Source: Neopestalotiopsis rosae
Lineage: Eukaryota; Ascomycota; Sordariomycetes; Amphisphaeriales; Sporocadaceae
Direction of reading: 5' to 3'
Assembly (NCBI GenBank): GCA_023078685.1
Contig: JALGAS010000001.1
Span: 8,184,001 to 8,248,000, forward strand
Length of the DNA stretch: 64,000 nt
Under the pieces are notes generated by a model. That model was not told the origin of the DNA. It ran no database searches and worked only from the letters and a program-made list of their open reading frames with translations. Below are positions 23,047 through 34,520 of this stretch, piece by piece. Each line of letters starts with the position of its first letter. Within the stretch, counting starts at the first letter, position 1. Both the position numbers and the translations under genes were made by a program.

Positions 23047-24944
23047 TTTTTGAGCATGCATATGTTCAAGCTTACAGCGGATGGATTTCGATAGCACCTT
23101 CGTTGTGAAGACGACTAAGAGCTCTCATTAGATAGCACTCGATCTCGACAGCGGTTCGTATTGAAGCGCTGATCCTTTCCACGCTACTTCATGTACACCA
23201 TATAGATTCAAAATTTCACTTCAAACTTCACGCCCTTACTAGACAGTACATAGATTATAATACGAGCACCCTCTTTGACAGTACTTTAGCGGTACGATTA
23301 CGGATCAGTTGGGTTAAAAAAGCTCCTAGAGGAATGATGGTGTGAGGGACCTCCTCTGCGTATGCGAGAACGAGTCTGAATCTTCAAAGGTTCCGTGGCG
23401 GCGGAAGTCATTGGTTTGATTTATGGCTCAAAAAGATGGATGCAAGTCTCGCATGCGGCCTTCAGTTATGTTATACCTATGTTTCCTATCGTCGTATCTC
23501 CTATCCTGAGTTTTCTTAATTAATTCTACGAGGTATGGTGGTCGTGGTCGAAGAAATTGTAATATTGAGCATTGTTCGTGATGGTGCGCTGTATTTCGAG
23601 TTCTGGCGCTGCGCTATACCACCCACTATACTATACCACCTACTGCACTGCACCACCCACTGCACTGTACCAGCCACCTGGGCACTGTACTGCACCACCC
23701 ATTGAGCTCCCACCTGGATTGACGATACAGCTGCTGGCCAGCTCCCGATACAGGCCGTATTGCTAGAACCACGTAGATCGGGTGCAGCACAATAGGTGGT
23801 GCATCGCAATTGTAGTGAATAGGTGGTGCACCGCAATTGTAGTGCAGTGCACTTAGTGGTATAATATACCTACCTAGTGGGTGGTCCAGTGCGATAGGTG
23901 GTGTAGTATAGTAGTTTTGGGCTGTGCTGGCAAAGGCTTACATAATGTTTCCTTATATCCACGGACCCGTGAAATCTTATTCCCACGGGGCCCCGTGGCT
24001 GTATTGGGAGCCTGACTTATGAGCTGACTGACAATTGTCGAAGATACCATCGCCTCGGCAAAGTGTGTGAGCCAGCACGCAAACGTGAGGCTGCGACGCC
24101 TACTCCGCATCATCAGCAGCCACAACAAAAACAGAGATGCCAGAGAGATGCCATTATCATTATCCCGATGACAGATAGCAATGTTCAAGCGAAACTTGGA
24201 AGCTTGGAGTAACAGCTTTGTAAGACCTCGAAACAGTATAGAAAATCTATTCACTATTTGCATCAGCGCTGCCGCGTACGATCCAACGCAGGATTTGTAA
24301 TGACACTGACAGCGCCAAATAGCCTCCATGCCACTGGTGTTGAAAAACGCGACTATCGAGTAGTGAGGGGTACAGAAGATATGTAACTTTGGCACACCAA
24401 AAATATCTTTCCTTTCTCAATGCATCAATCATCCCACACGGCCGTGTTCTTGGCATCATTTTTTGCTCCTCCCCCGCTTCCTACTTCTGCTGCACTGGTC
24501 TCTACGAACAAACGCGAGCTTTCGCCGCAACCGTCTCCCTTTCGCTTGGCTTCCCACATATTGTCAATGATGTGATATTATTGCCTCGTGACTCCCAGAA
24601 CACAGAGCCAATAAATCAGACTGTGCTGGAGCGACTGGCGTTGGGCCAGTTGTGTACATTGCTTGCGATTGACTTCATTGGCGAGTATTGCATGTGTCTT
24701 GCATCAATGGAGTTCCGGGGCAGGCTCCTGTCGGTTACAACTCGGCTTTATCAGGCAATCATGCTAAAAGGAAGCAAGGGATTGAATATATGCCGCTAAA
24801 CATGGTCGTGAGCATAACCCACCCCCCACCAACCGAAAACAAAAGAGAGAAACATACTGTATATAACTCCGCGACGCATGCTCCAAAAGGCGCAAACCAT
24901 CTTACGGTACTCATTCGAACTGAGTTTTACCACTACATCGAAAA
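23047..24944. other. Gene-free stretch containing a fold-back repeat
   Basis: Apart from the repeat at 23600-23930 I see no gene. Frames at 23874-24395 (minus) and 24389-24799 (plus) have no recognisable family. TATATAAC near 24859 sits about 85 bases before the methyltransferase start. Confidence 0.5.
23600..23930. repeat. Fold-back element with short tandem repeats
   Basis: The left half is rich in ACCACCCACTGCACTGTACC-like units, and the right half carries their reverse complements (GGTGGTGTAGTATAGTAG and related). The whole could therefore fold into an imperfect hairpin of about 330 bases. A 27-base unit starting AATAGGTGGTGC is repeated in tandem at 23791-23817 and 23818-23844 with one mismatch. 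The pattern suits a MITE-like or fold-back element; no transposase frame is present. Confidence 0.55.
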
Positions 24945-25610
24945 ATGTCCCAATCACCCAACAATATTGCCCCTAGACGCATTGACAATTACCTCCAGCG
25001 TGCGTACGCTCTAGCTGGTACCTCCGAAGCTCGAAGCCTCTACGACGAATGGGCTAGCGCTTACGATACAGACATTGGCGCCACCGGTTATGCGTCTCCC
25101 CGGCGGTCCGTGGAGACTATCACGAACAACATTTTACCCACGGCGCATGTTACGCTGAAGATATTGGATGCTGGCTGCGGCACCGGCCTCGTGGGTGAAT
25201 GCCTGGCCCATTCGTCCCTTGCTGGCAAGTTCGTTGTGGATGGTGTAGACCTTAGCGACGGAATGTTGGACGTGGCACGGCGAAAGGGCATATATCGTGA
25301 ATTGGCGACAGCAAACTTGAATGAGCAGATTGGAAAACCCGATGGCAGTTATGACATCGTCGTCTGTGTGGGGACGTTGACCGAGGGTCATGTTGGGCCA
25401 AAGGTATTCGCTGAGTTCACTAGGCTGACTGCCCAGTCGGGATTGATTGTAGCAACCGTGCACGAGAAGGTTTGGGAAAGTGGTGGTTACAAAAGCGAAA
25501 TTGACAGGCTGCGAGACTCTAAAATTGTGCAGATTGTGAGCACTGATGAGTTCGGGATTCTCGAAGAAGCCAATACCGGAGGGATGATGGTGGTGTTGAA
25601 GAAAAATTGA
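24945..25610 (+). CDS. Class I SAM-dependent methyltransferase
   Basis: Single-exon gene of 221 aa. The SAM-binding motif I is LDAGCGTGLVGE at residues 74-85; the acidic post-I residue is in VDGVDLSDGML near 100, and the motif IV region reads SYDIVVCVGTLTEGHV. The N-terminal LYDEWASAYD box is the hallmark of the group annotated as Williams-Beuren-like or UbiE-like small methyltransferases. Substrate cannot be told; these act on small molecules. No signal or membrane segment, so likely cytosolic. Start is the first ATG of the frame, about 85 bases after a TATATAAC element. Its convergent neighbour is the sulfatase. Confidence 0.9.
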   Translation: MSQSPNNIAPRRIDNYLQRAYALAGTSEARSLYDEWASAYDTDIGATGYASPRRSVETITNNILPTAHVTLKILDAGCGTGLVGECLAHSSLAGKFVVDGVDLSDGMLDVARRKGIYRELATANLNEQIGKPDGSYDIVVCVGTLTEGHVGPKVFAEFTRLTAQSGLIVATVHEKVWESGGYKSEIDRLRDSKIVQIVSTDEFGILEEANTGGMMVVLKKN

Positions 25611-25798
25611 TGCGTGTCTGCATCGAAATCGCACACCTACCTACCTGGATACTCATCTTCAGCTGGCTCGCAGGGTCTGCTGGGTCGCTAAATAGTCGCA
25701 GACTCTGGAGGCAAAGATATAAAGCATTTGCAGCAATGACGCACAACTGCGAGGATTGTTACATACTAAACGAAGAGCCCCTGTATTTGATCCTTTGG

Positions 25799-27406
25799 CT
25801 AATGTACAGGCGTATCTCCAATCTCTCGCATCTTATCCTCCAGCTTCTTTGTCATCATCTTGACCGTTTCTGCGTATTTGGGGTCATTGTACACATTGAA
25901 CAACTCCAATGGGTCCTCCTGACAATCAAATAACTCCCACTCCTTGTCTTCCTCTCCGCCAGGTCGCGCTCCCTCCAGACCAAAGTCCTCATTGTACCAG
26001 TAGATGAGCTTATACCGCTGATCGCGGCAGCCATAATGTGCGTATGCGTTGTGTATAATGTCGTTATGCATCCAATACCGGTGGTATGCTACCCCTTGCC
26101 AGTCCGAAGGCGTCTCTCCCTGAAGAAGTGGGCGGAAGTCTACCCCTTGCATGTAGGTGGGGGCAGGAAGGCCGGCAAAGCTCAGAAAGGTTGGAGCAAA
26201 ATCTACATTGCATATGATATCGTCACACGTGGACCCAGCTTTGATCTCTTTTGGGTAACGGATGATGAACGGCATCTGAAAGCTCTCCTCGTACATGAAG
26301 CGCTTATCGAACCAGCCATGCTCGCCGAGGAAGAAGCCTTGGTCGGAAGTATAGATGACGATTGTATCGTCGGCTAGCCCCTCGCTATCAAGCCAGTCAA
26401 GCATTCGACCAACGTTATCATCAACGCTTTGAATAGTGCGCAAGTATCTTTGCATGTAGCGTTGAAACTTCCATTCTGCAAACTGCTCCTTGGTCTCAAA
26501 GGTGAAGATGGTACCGTCATGCTTGTCAACCAGTCGTATGCTTGACACGTCTTCTGGGGAAGGGATCTTCCGATCGTTCCACCACCACATGTCGACCATC
26601 TTCTTGCCAATGCGTCCGCTTGGTCCCTCGGGCTGAGCGATGCCCAAGTCGTTGTATGTTAAGTCCTCGGCTACTCGCATTTTGGCCACTTTGGCCGCCT
26701 TTGCCCGGTTCTTGTCTGTATTTAAAGGTTGTCAGCTTCTTGATGTTCTCTTCAGCTCCGCCTTTAAAGCCAAACGGGCGTGTTATCTGCACTTACAGTC
26801 GTCTGTAAAGGTGTCTGGGAGCTTAACAGGTTCTTTGTACAAGTCTCTGTGTTTATCATCGCACTCCCAACTGCGATGAGGGGCTTTATGGTGGCACATC
26901 AGAAAGAATGGTTTATTTGTGTCCCTTGCTTTCATCCAATCAATACACTTGTCAGTGATGATATCAGTGGCATATCCAGGAACACGTTCGGTGCCCGTGG
27001 CATCGATAAATTCCGGGTCCCAGTATTCGCCCTGACCGGGCACGACGCTCCAGTAGTCGAACCCGGTAGGTTCATGGGCTTTGCCCTCGCCGAGATGCCA
27101 CTTGCCGACCATGGCGGTTTGGTACCCTCCCGTCTTGAGATGCTTAGCCACGTTGGGCAAATGCTTATTGATTTTGGAGTCAAGAGTCATGACGCCGTTG
27201 ACGTGGTTATGTGTACCGCAAAGAATCGCTGCTCGGGATGGAGTGCAGATGCTGTTGGTCACGTAACAGTGGTTGAAGAGCATGCCTTCGTTGGCTATGC
27301 GATCGAGATTTGGCGTATGATTGATGCCAGCTCCATAGCAAGAAATCGACTTCGATGCATGGTCATCTGCCATGATGAAGACGATGTTGGGCCTTTTTTG
27401 AGCCAT
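25799..27406 (-). CDS. Sulfatase (type I, formylglycine-dependent)
   Basis: Hydrolyses sulfate esters. Two exons (26797-27406 and 25799-26715) joined through a phase-1 intron give 508 aa. The N terminus NIVFIMADDHASK carries the metal-binding aspartates. Cys54 in CTPSRAA is the C-x-P-S-R site converted to formylglycine, followed by GKWHLG near 101-106. The DQGFFLGEHGWFDKR segment supplies further metal and catalytic residues. The C-terminal region (KYAETVKMMTKKLEDKMREIGDTP) resembles that of bacterial-type arylsulfatases and iduronate sulfatases. No signal peptide is evident with the chosen ATG, so it is probably intracellular, used for sulfur scavenging or detoxification. An upstream in-frame extension was rejected because homology begins right at MAQKRPN. 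Confidence 0.92.
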
Positions 27407-28257
27407 TATGAGATGATGATGATGATGCTGGGATTCCCAGGTGATCTGTGGCGCAGAGGTCGATCGCAGAATGAGCAAGTTGATCAAAATGAGAAAGAAG
27501 AAAAGGATCGAATCGAGCAGCACATGCTCTTTAAAAGCAGAGTCTGTGTCATTTAGCGAGTCGCTCTTCAAATATGGAACCAATTGCCTGACAATGCTCC
27601 TCACATGCATGCCTTCCTATGCAAAACCCCTCCGGCTCGGGCTTGACCCCAATTTCACGATGCTAATATACTCCATATGGTCATGCGAGCGCATTGAAGC
27701 CAGCCAATTATAGCAGCAAACGACCGGTTACCGAGCACTAACGGCCGATTACCGACACCAGCGCACTTTTAGTGGATATTGACCCATGATGCATGATACC
27801 TCACGAGGCGGGCGTACCTACCGACTTTCTGCCGCGCAATGAGTTCACCTGGATTTCTGATATCGATATACCAAGTTGAGACAGGCGTGGACGCCATCTG
27901 TTCAAGAATGATCGTCGGTAAATATCCGGCAATCATAAAGACTCGGTTTTCTTGTCTGGTTCGGTGCAAGGGCAGTTGAAATGGGGAGCTTGGCGTCCAA
28001 CTTTGATATGCTGGGGTTGAACCCCATGGGGTAGCGCAGTTCTCAATGGATGGCGCCAGATGGAGACGTATGGGCACATCGGGGTGATGTCGTGATCAAA
28101 CAAACAAGGAAGTCGTTTGCCGATGTGGCAGTAAGCTGAAAAGATGTATAAAATGAGAGGTCTCCGGCGCAAAAGTCCATGTGCGTGGGCAATCAGTTTG
28201 AGAGCAGAGTTACAACAAATCGTACATTCGTCTCGAAATCTGACAGACTCTCCCAAC
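27407..28257. promoter_or_regulatory. Divergent promoter region, sulfatase and sugar transporter
   Basis: 851 bases between two divergent start codons. A short CAT/ATG-rich run (GATGATGATGATGATG-like) sits just upstream of the sulfatase start. No gene or RNA recognised. Confidence 0.4.
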
Positions 28258-30112
28258 ATGGACACTGAACAGAAGACAGTCACAGGGCTCGAAAATGGCC
28301 CCACCATTCATAAATTGGATTTTGAGCACGAAGAGCATGCTGCTCAGGGGACTGCATCGGAATCCCGCATGTCGATTTGGCAAGCTCTTCGATACTACCG
28401 CAAAGCCGTCATGTGGAGCATGATCGTGAGCATGGCCACCATCATGGAGTCTTACATGTTGATTCTCGTAAACTCCTTTTACGCATATCCTCAGTTCCTA
28501 CAGAGATTCGGTGAAAGGCTCGCCAGCGGATCTTACACCATATCGACGACCTGTCAAATCTCCTTGACCATGTCAAACTTGGTAGGCATGATTGCCGGGG
28601 TTTTCCTCAACGGCTTGCTCATTGATCGTTTCGGCTATCGACTGACGATGATGTGCTGCCACATTCTGCTCATCGGCTTTGTCTTCATCATGTTCTTTGC
28701 TACTAGTATTCAAGTCCTTCTCGTCGGCTGCTTATTCATGTAGGCCGCTCAATCATCAGTATTTCTCTTAACCTCAAACTCGCTGACATCTGCTCCTTCA
28801 TAGCGCGATCCCTTGCGGCGTTTTTGCTGCTGCCACGCCAGGCTATGCCGCTGAAATTTGTCCCATGGTCCTTCGCGGATACCTGACCACTTACGTAAAC
28901 CTAGGTACGAAAGTTGTGTATCTTGCGTTGCTTGAGGAATCGAGTTTTCTTCTCAAAAGCGGACTTCACTAATGTAACACATCATTTAGGGTGGGTTATT
29001 GGCCATTTGATTGCCGCCGGGGTGCTCATGTCCAAGCTCAATGACCCAAGCGAATGGTCTTGGAGACTTCCACTGGCGGTTCAGTGGATTTGGCCACCAT
29101 TCCTCGCCGTCGCCTGCTGGTTTGCACCAGAGTCCCCTTGGTGGTTGGTCCGAAAGGGCAACACGGAAGAAGCAACAAAGGTACTCGAGCGAGTCATATC
29201 TGCACCAGACGAGACAATCAGCAAGTCTAATATCGTGGCCATGATCAGCCATACTATTGCTACTGAACGCAGCGTCGGGGTCGGGAGTACGTACTTGGAT
29301 TGTTTCCGGGGAACCAACCGACGCCGAACAGAGATCGCTATGATCAGTTGGGGTTGTCAAATCCTTCCTGGCTTTGCTATTCAGAACTACATTACCTATT
29401 TCTTCACCTTGGCCGGACTCTCACCTTCCGACTCCTTGAAATTGGCGCTAGGCAACTACAGTATCGCGTTTGTGGGAACAATACTTTCTTGGTTCGTCCA
29501 GCGCAGGTTTGGTCGGCGCAATATTTATCTCACAGGGCTCCTGGTCATGGTCTTTCCCATGGCACTGGTCGGATTTCTCGATTTAGTACCATCATCCACC
29601 ACAATTCGTTGGGCACAATCTGCATTGCTTCTAATCTGGTTCTTTTGTTACGGTATGCAACTTTCCCCGCAACGTGCCACTTGCTCGTTCAATTTGCTCA
29701 CTTATTCACCACAAGGTATCACCATTGGACCAATTCCGTACGCGATTGCTGCAGAGGTTGGAGCTGTTGAACTTCGATCAAAAACCATATCACTTGGTCG
29801 AAATACATACTATTTTCTTTCCATTCTCAACACCATCGTTGCACCCTACATGGTAAGTCAGACCCAAATCAATACCATCAATCGAAAAAAAAAAAAAAAT
29901 CTTTATTGAATATAATTCTTCAGCTTAATGCTTCGGCCGGTAATTTGAAAGGTAAAGCTGCATTTCCAGCAGCAGGCTTTACCTTGATCCTTGCTGCCTG
30001 GGCATTTTTTAGACTTCCAGAGACCAAAGGGCTTACCCCAGAAACGCTCGACCGTCTGTTTCTTGCAAAGGTACCTGCTAGGCGGTTCCTGGCAGAGGTG
30101 GAGAACATGTGA
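28258..30112 (+). CDS. MFS sugar transporter, alpha-glucoside permease-like
   Basis: Sugar:H+ symporter of the SP family in the plasma membrane, 12 predicted helices. Five exons (28258-28739, 28804-28904, 28990-29652, 29716-29852, 29924-30112) give 523 aa. Family motifs: the loop between helices 2 and 3 (LIDRFGYR), PESPWWLVRKG after helix 6, RRFGRRN between helices 8 and 9, and PETKGLTPETLD after helix 12. The W-W-L-V form is typical of maltose/alpha-glucoside permeases. The intron before exon 5 contains a 15-base A run. Its divergent partner is the sulfatase; the pair could serve use of sulfated carbohydrates, an inference. Confidence 0.92.
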
Positions 30113-30205
30113 TGTGAAGGATCGCATAATTAGGCCGAAATGACATGTCGTGGCTGGAAGCGTTACCGAGTCGGCGAGGAATGTCGCGTCTGAATCCTTG
30201 CTGCC

Positions 30206-31629
30206 CTAGTGATGTATTCTGAGTCTTTCTCGGAGTCGTCGCAGCGTCTTGGAAGCCTGCTTCAGTACGATAGTTCCTAGAGGTCCAGCATGACCACCAA
30301 CCTCTCTACTCTCTGCCTGCGCCATGGTATAATCTTCTCGTCTCTGGTCATGTTCTCCAACATTTACCAGTATTCCAGAGTACTTTAGTGATATAGCGTT
30401 CAATATGAATCGACATATACGACCGTTACCATCCAGGAATGGATGAATGACAACGAGTCTGTCGCAATACTTGGCTGCTAACATGAATGGATCTAATCGC
30501 CCAGTGCGATTTGCCTCTTCCAGATCCTTCGATAGGTTTTGACTAGTGGTGACATCGCCTTGGGGACCTCATTGGGTCTTGGGCATCGCTGGTTGCCAGC
30601 ATACACATCCTTCCGACGATATACGCCGCCATATGCTTTCAAACTCAAAATTCCAGCACTTTCGCCCTTGATATCTTTTACAAGTATTGCATGCGTGTCT
30701 TTGATGAGCTGTTCTGATAGAGGTTTGTTCTGTTGGACATAAATCTCTACAATGTGGCAAAAAGCTGCTGCATGCTGGATGATCTCGGCTCTTGACCTCA
30801 TTTCTTGACGTTGGCCACCATCCACGTCGCTTTGAACTAGCGTCTCCAATTGTTCTTGGTATTCTACTGGCCTTTCTATTATCAGCGTCTGTGAAGTGTC
30901 CATCATCGAGAACGATAGGCGATGATATTTGAACAGAGTCTCGACAGCTGCTAGTCACTTGTTCCCTACAAAGGGACCACGAATCTCGTCACAGAGGGAG
31001 GACTTACCGGCTTGTATACTCGACTGCTTCTCCTTTGAATACCATCATGCAGATTTTGAGTGTTTCGTCTAGGCCTAGTCCACACCTAGCCTTTTGATTT
31101 GAAGCAAAAATGATGTTGACCATTTCCTCTTGCAAGAAATCAGCAACTATCTCGGCACCCGCTTGTGATGCCTCGAGAAACTGATGGATCTCATCCATCA
31201 TCTGAGACGCGAAGATAAAATCTTCAGAGACATCCGCAGACTTGTCCTGCTCTGAGGAATCATGCGACCAATTATCGCCGTAAATGCGGTACAGATCGCT
31301 CATTCTCAGTGTAAGGCTCGGTCGGCTGGAAATGTTGACATTTTAGTGCATGCATGCGTGAATCTAGAATACCATGGCACTTACGACTGTGCCAAAGAGG
31401 CAATTTCTACACCATCGTAATTGCCCGTCCCTCCCAATGATGGTGGCCATGACCTTCCGACAGTGCCAAGGAATATTTTCATCGTAGACCTAGGATGACT
31501 TACACTAGAACGGGGTGATTGATGCAATTTATCATCGCCGGGCGTGTTGTCGTTTGTTAATTGTTGGAAATATCCGACGACAGACTTTCTTTTCAACTTG
31601 ACTGGTGACTTTGATGGGCTTTCCGGCAT
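30206..31629 (-). pseudogene. Fic-domain protein, reading frame broken
   Basis: Fic proteins transfer AMP or related groups to target proteins. The catalytic loop HPFLDGNGRICR is intact at about 30405-30440. Upstream parts read well: exon 1 31385-31629 (basic, Ser/Pro-rich N terminus), exon 2 31008-31325 (DLYRIYGDNW through ETLKICMMVFKG), then RAEIIQHAAAFCHI and GVYRRKDVYAG in exon 3. Two problems remain. After VPKAMSPLVK the frame shifts by one base at an A-run (T's at 30537-30540) and would hit a stop, whereas the next frame continues with DLEEANRTGRLDPFMLAAKY. The exon 2/3 junction also does not close in phase with the best acceptor. No intron repairs the first break. Either a decayed gene or sequence indels. 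Confidence 0.75.
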
Positions 31630-32260
31630 GCTGAAGCTGTGATTCGACTGTATTACTCGTGAAATTACGGTTGAAAAACTATTATATTTTGGTGGTTGTT
31701 TACTTTTCGTGGCGGCATTGGGTCGCACATTCCACCAAGTCTCGGAAGCTCATCACAATGGTTCTATGTCAGATAGCACCTACTTGACTATGGGACTCTA
31801 ATCAGACACTATAAAGACCAGAGGCAGGAGCCCTTCGCTGGGGCGCGACAAGTTACGTACTATAAGGGGCCTGTGAGCGCCCGCCTACCTAAGGCAGCCA
31901 CTTTACTTTCTCCGAGGCCACGCTCGCAAACAAAAACCTAGATTTTCCATAACAGTGACTCGCACTTCACCTCTGGGTCGACAAGAAAGTTTGCCTGGCC
32001 CAGTGCCGAAAAGCGTTATAAAGGGAATGGAATGGACGCAAAAATATTTATCGCGCTGGGCGTTTCCAATCATTACTTCTTTGTTGGCAAGCCATCTATC
32101 GCAATTGAGTTGGATTTTCTAACGAGAATAATTCGCCACAGTATATTCTTCAAGATTGTCTGGCTCTCAGCCCTTTTATTCCCCCATTGAACCTGGTTCA
32201 TCGATCCCACCTCGTTGCTGCGACTACTCGTGTCACGCTCGACCCTTCAGCCGCGTCGAA
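31630..32260. other. Divergent spacer
   Basis: Upstream sequences of the Fic locus and the metallophosphoesterase. In-frame codons continue upstream of the chosen Fic ATG to about 31728 without another ATG. Nothing else recognised. Confidence 0.4.
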
Positions 32261-33302
32261 ATGAACTTCATTCAACTTTTGGTGTTGTCCGACACCCACA
32301 ACGATGCCTTTCCAGACCCTGCCACTATACCCAGAGTCGATGTCGTTTGTAAGTAGCTGTTCATAACATCTTGCCTTACACGATTCCCATTCAAAGCGAA
32401 CTCCCAGATTGTGTATGATCTAGTCACATACTCAAAAACGAAAATAATCAATCAGCTGCGGCAAATTTTGCAAATCCTGCACTTTTTGACCGATTTCAAG
32501 GTACAATTGTTGACATTTTGGCGTTGTTATAGTGCATTGTGGTGATCTCACGATGGCTGGTGGCAAATCCAACTATGCCAAAGCCTTGCGATTCCTGGGA
32601 CATATTAACGCTGAACTAAAACTTGTCATTGCTGGCAACCACGATCTATCCTTGGACTCAAATTGGTGGCAAGAGAATCTTGACGACGACGACGACCCGC
32701 ACGAGCCAGAAATGATGAAGCAGTTGATGCAAAGCCAATGCCCAAACGCCGTTCGATACCTAGAGGAAGGTACATATACCGTTACGCTGCAAAGTGGCGT
32801 AACCTTTTCTGTCTACGCAACGCCATACACGCCAGAATTCAACGGTTACGCATTTGGGTATCCACATGAGATGGATCGTTTCAATGGTCGCGCAGCTGTC
32901 AATCCCGTCCCGGCCAATGTTGATATCATCATGAGCCACGGACCACCACGTTTTCCCGCAGATAATACTTGTGAAGACTACTTTCTGGATATGAATGGGT
33001 CTTCACAACACCTTGGTTGTCCTCATCTGTTCCGGGCAATTCAACGTGTCAGACCACGTATTCATTGCTTTGGGCACATCCACGAAGGTTATGGTGCCCA
33101 GATGGCGTTATGGGATCAAGGCAACACACCAATCGTTCAACAAGTCAAATTTGAGCTGGAAGCTGGGCTTAGAAGACTCGAATCTACCGAAGCATCGCCG
33201 CACGAGACTCTTTTGGTCAACGCAGCACTCAAGGTTCACGGCTCCCCACAGAACAATCAGCCATGGGTAATCAAACTTCCTCTCCGACTCCACAAAAAAT
33301 GA
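32261..33302 (+). CDS. Calcineurin-like metallophosphoesterase
   Basis: Binuclear-metal phosphoesterase of 285 aa in two exons (32261-32348, 32533-33302). All five metal and catalytic blocks are present in order: SDTHND at residues 10-15, CGDL at 32-35, GNHD at 64-67, SHGPP in the middle and GHIH near 198. The pattern is that of the MPPED1/MPPED2-like family, small cytosolic phosphodiesterases of uncertain substrate. The intron of 184 bases is long for this locus. The chosen start is directly before the first beta strand; an upstream in-frame extension lacks conserved residues. Confidence 0.9.
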
Positions 33303-33546
33303 ACGTCTAGAAGGTTCGCCAATAAAGACTCTGCTATCGTTATCGTGGCTCTTACGGAGCGCAACGTACAAGATGCCACTGACATCATCCGGTTTTTCTT
33401 GGCTACGACAGGTATTGGCGATTTCCGAAACGGGGTATTCAGGAGAAAGTGGAAATCAAAGAGGAATGCTAAGAAAGTTACGCAGTATGAGAATGTAACA
33501 TTATAACATAAAGAGCCTGATGTCATCCGTCCATTGGATGCAGTCT

Positions 33547-33962
33547 TCACCCCTGACGCGAGAAGCCTCCTACCGGGTTAACCACTGTCTGGGCGGGCTC
33601 TCCACACAACAACTTTTCTTCTAACAGTGTTTTGGTCATGTCTTTGAACATTACAGAAGACACAAGTTTCTTATGCGCTTCCGAGTCGGTGTATCTGTGA
33701 CAATCGGGTTCGGTTAGAACGATGGCGAGCTTAGTTTGCCAGGGCAGCTGCAAAAAGCACGATGCACAACCAACACATACCTCTCAAATAGAATGATACT
33801 AATCGCATGTGTTTCGCTATCCTGCGATTTGTATACGGACAGTTCGCGACATCCAGGTACATCACGCTTGATGAAATCCGTGAGCGGCTCAAGGACGGCC
33901 ATGGCTTTATCGTACCCGCCGTTGGCAATTGGCAGTGTAACAAACTGAATGAACGGCGACAT
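33547..33962 (-). CDS. Small ABM-like dimeric alpha/beta-barrel protein
   Basis: 109-aa protein from two exons (33781-33962 and 33547-33694) joined in phase AG|A. The beginning MSPFIQFVTLPIANGGYDKA, the DVPGCRELSVYKS strand, the ISIILFERYTDSEAHKK strand-helix and the C-terminal helix-strand ending in VNPVGGF follow the pattern of antibiotic-biosynthesis-monooxygenase-like folds. Such proteins act as small cofactor-free oxygenases or as cyclases and isomerases in secondary metabolism; which applies is unknown. It begins the run of minus-strand genes at 33.5-45.7 kb. Family placement rests on fold pattern, so moderate. Confidence 0.62.
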
Positions 33963-34520
33963 CTCAATTTCAGCCTTAGGACATCTGCAGCAGAGTGAAG
34001 GTAAGGCACTTTTGGATGTTTTATACACCTCGAAATGGGCGGGCCGCGACTTGGACGCGGCGTATTGAACACCGCTGCAGTCATTCTTTAGTCCCCAAAT
34101 TGCGAACCCGCAGCCAGCACTAGCTCCCAAGTTGCAATGATCCCCCAAGAAGGATCGTAGTCCTGTGTCCCTTGACCCAATAAAAATGTAGTTTTTGGAC
34201 TAATATTGCCTATTGCGGTGACGTAGTATTGCAGGCTGACTGCATTCCTAAGGTCAGAAGGATTCAGATGAGTTCTCGGATCGTTTGATCACGCCGGACA
34301 CCGCTAATCCGCGCCCGTCTTATCCGAAGGGACCGCAGATTCCGTACTAGCTCTATAGACTGCCATAGCATGTCTCATTGGTTCCCGGTCAGGAGGCCCC
34401 TAACTTATTCATTTGTATTACGCTTGAATACGTGCTGAGAGACCTGGGTTTGCTCAGCAAGTCTCAGTTGCCGCACTTGCTTGTCTTAAGACGCCCGAAG
34501 ACTAACATCCTTGTACAGTG
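33963..34520. other. Spacer, no gene seen
   Basis: 558 bases between two minus-strand genes. Upstream region of the ABM-like gene; a longer in-frame extension of it to 34148 lacks conserved features. Confidence 0.45.

Noticed and set aside
23516..23836. Minus-strand frame with repeated RCTTY peptides
   Set aside because: It is simply the translation of the short repeat units in the fold-back element.
23874..24395. 173-codon minus-strand frame
   Set aside because: Overlaps the repeat, shows no family and has non-coding composition.
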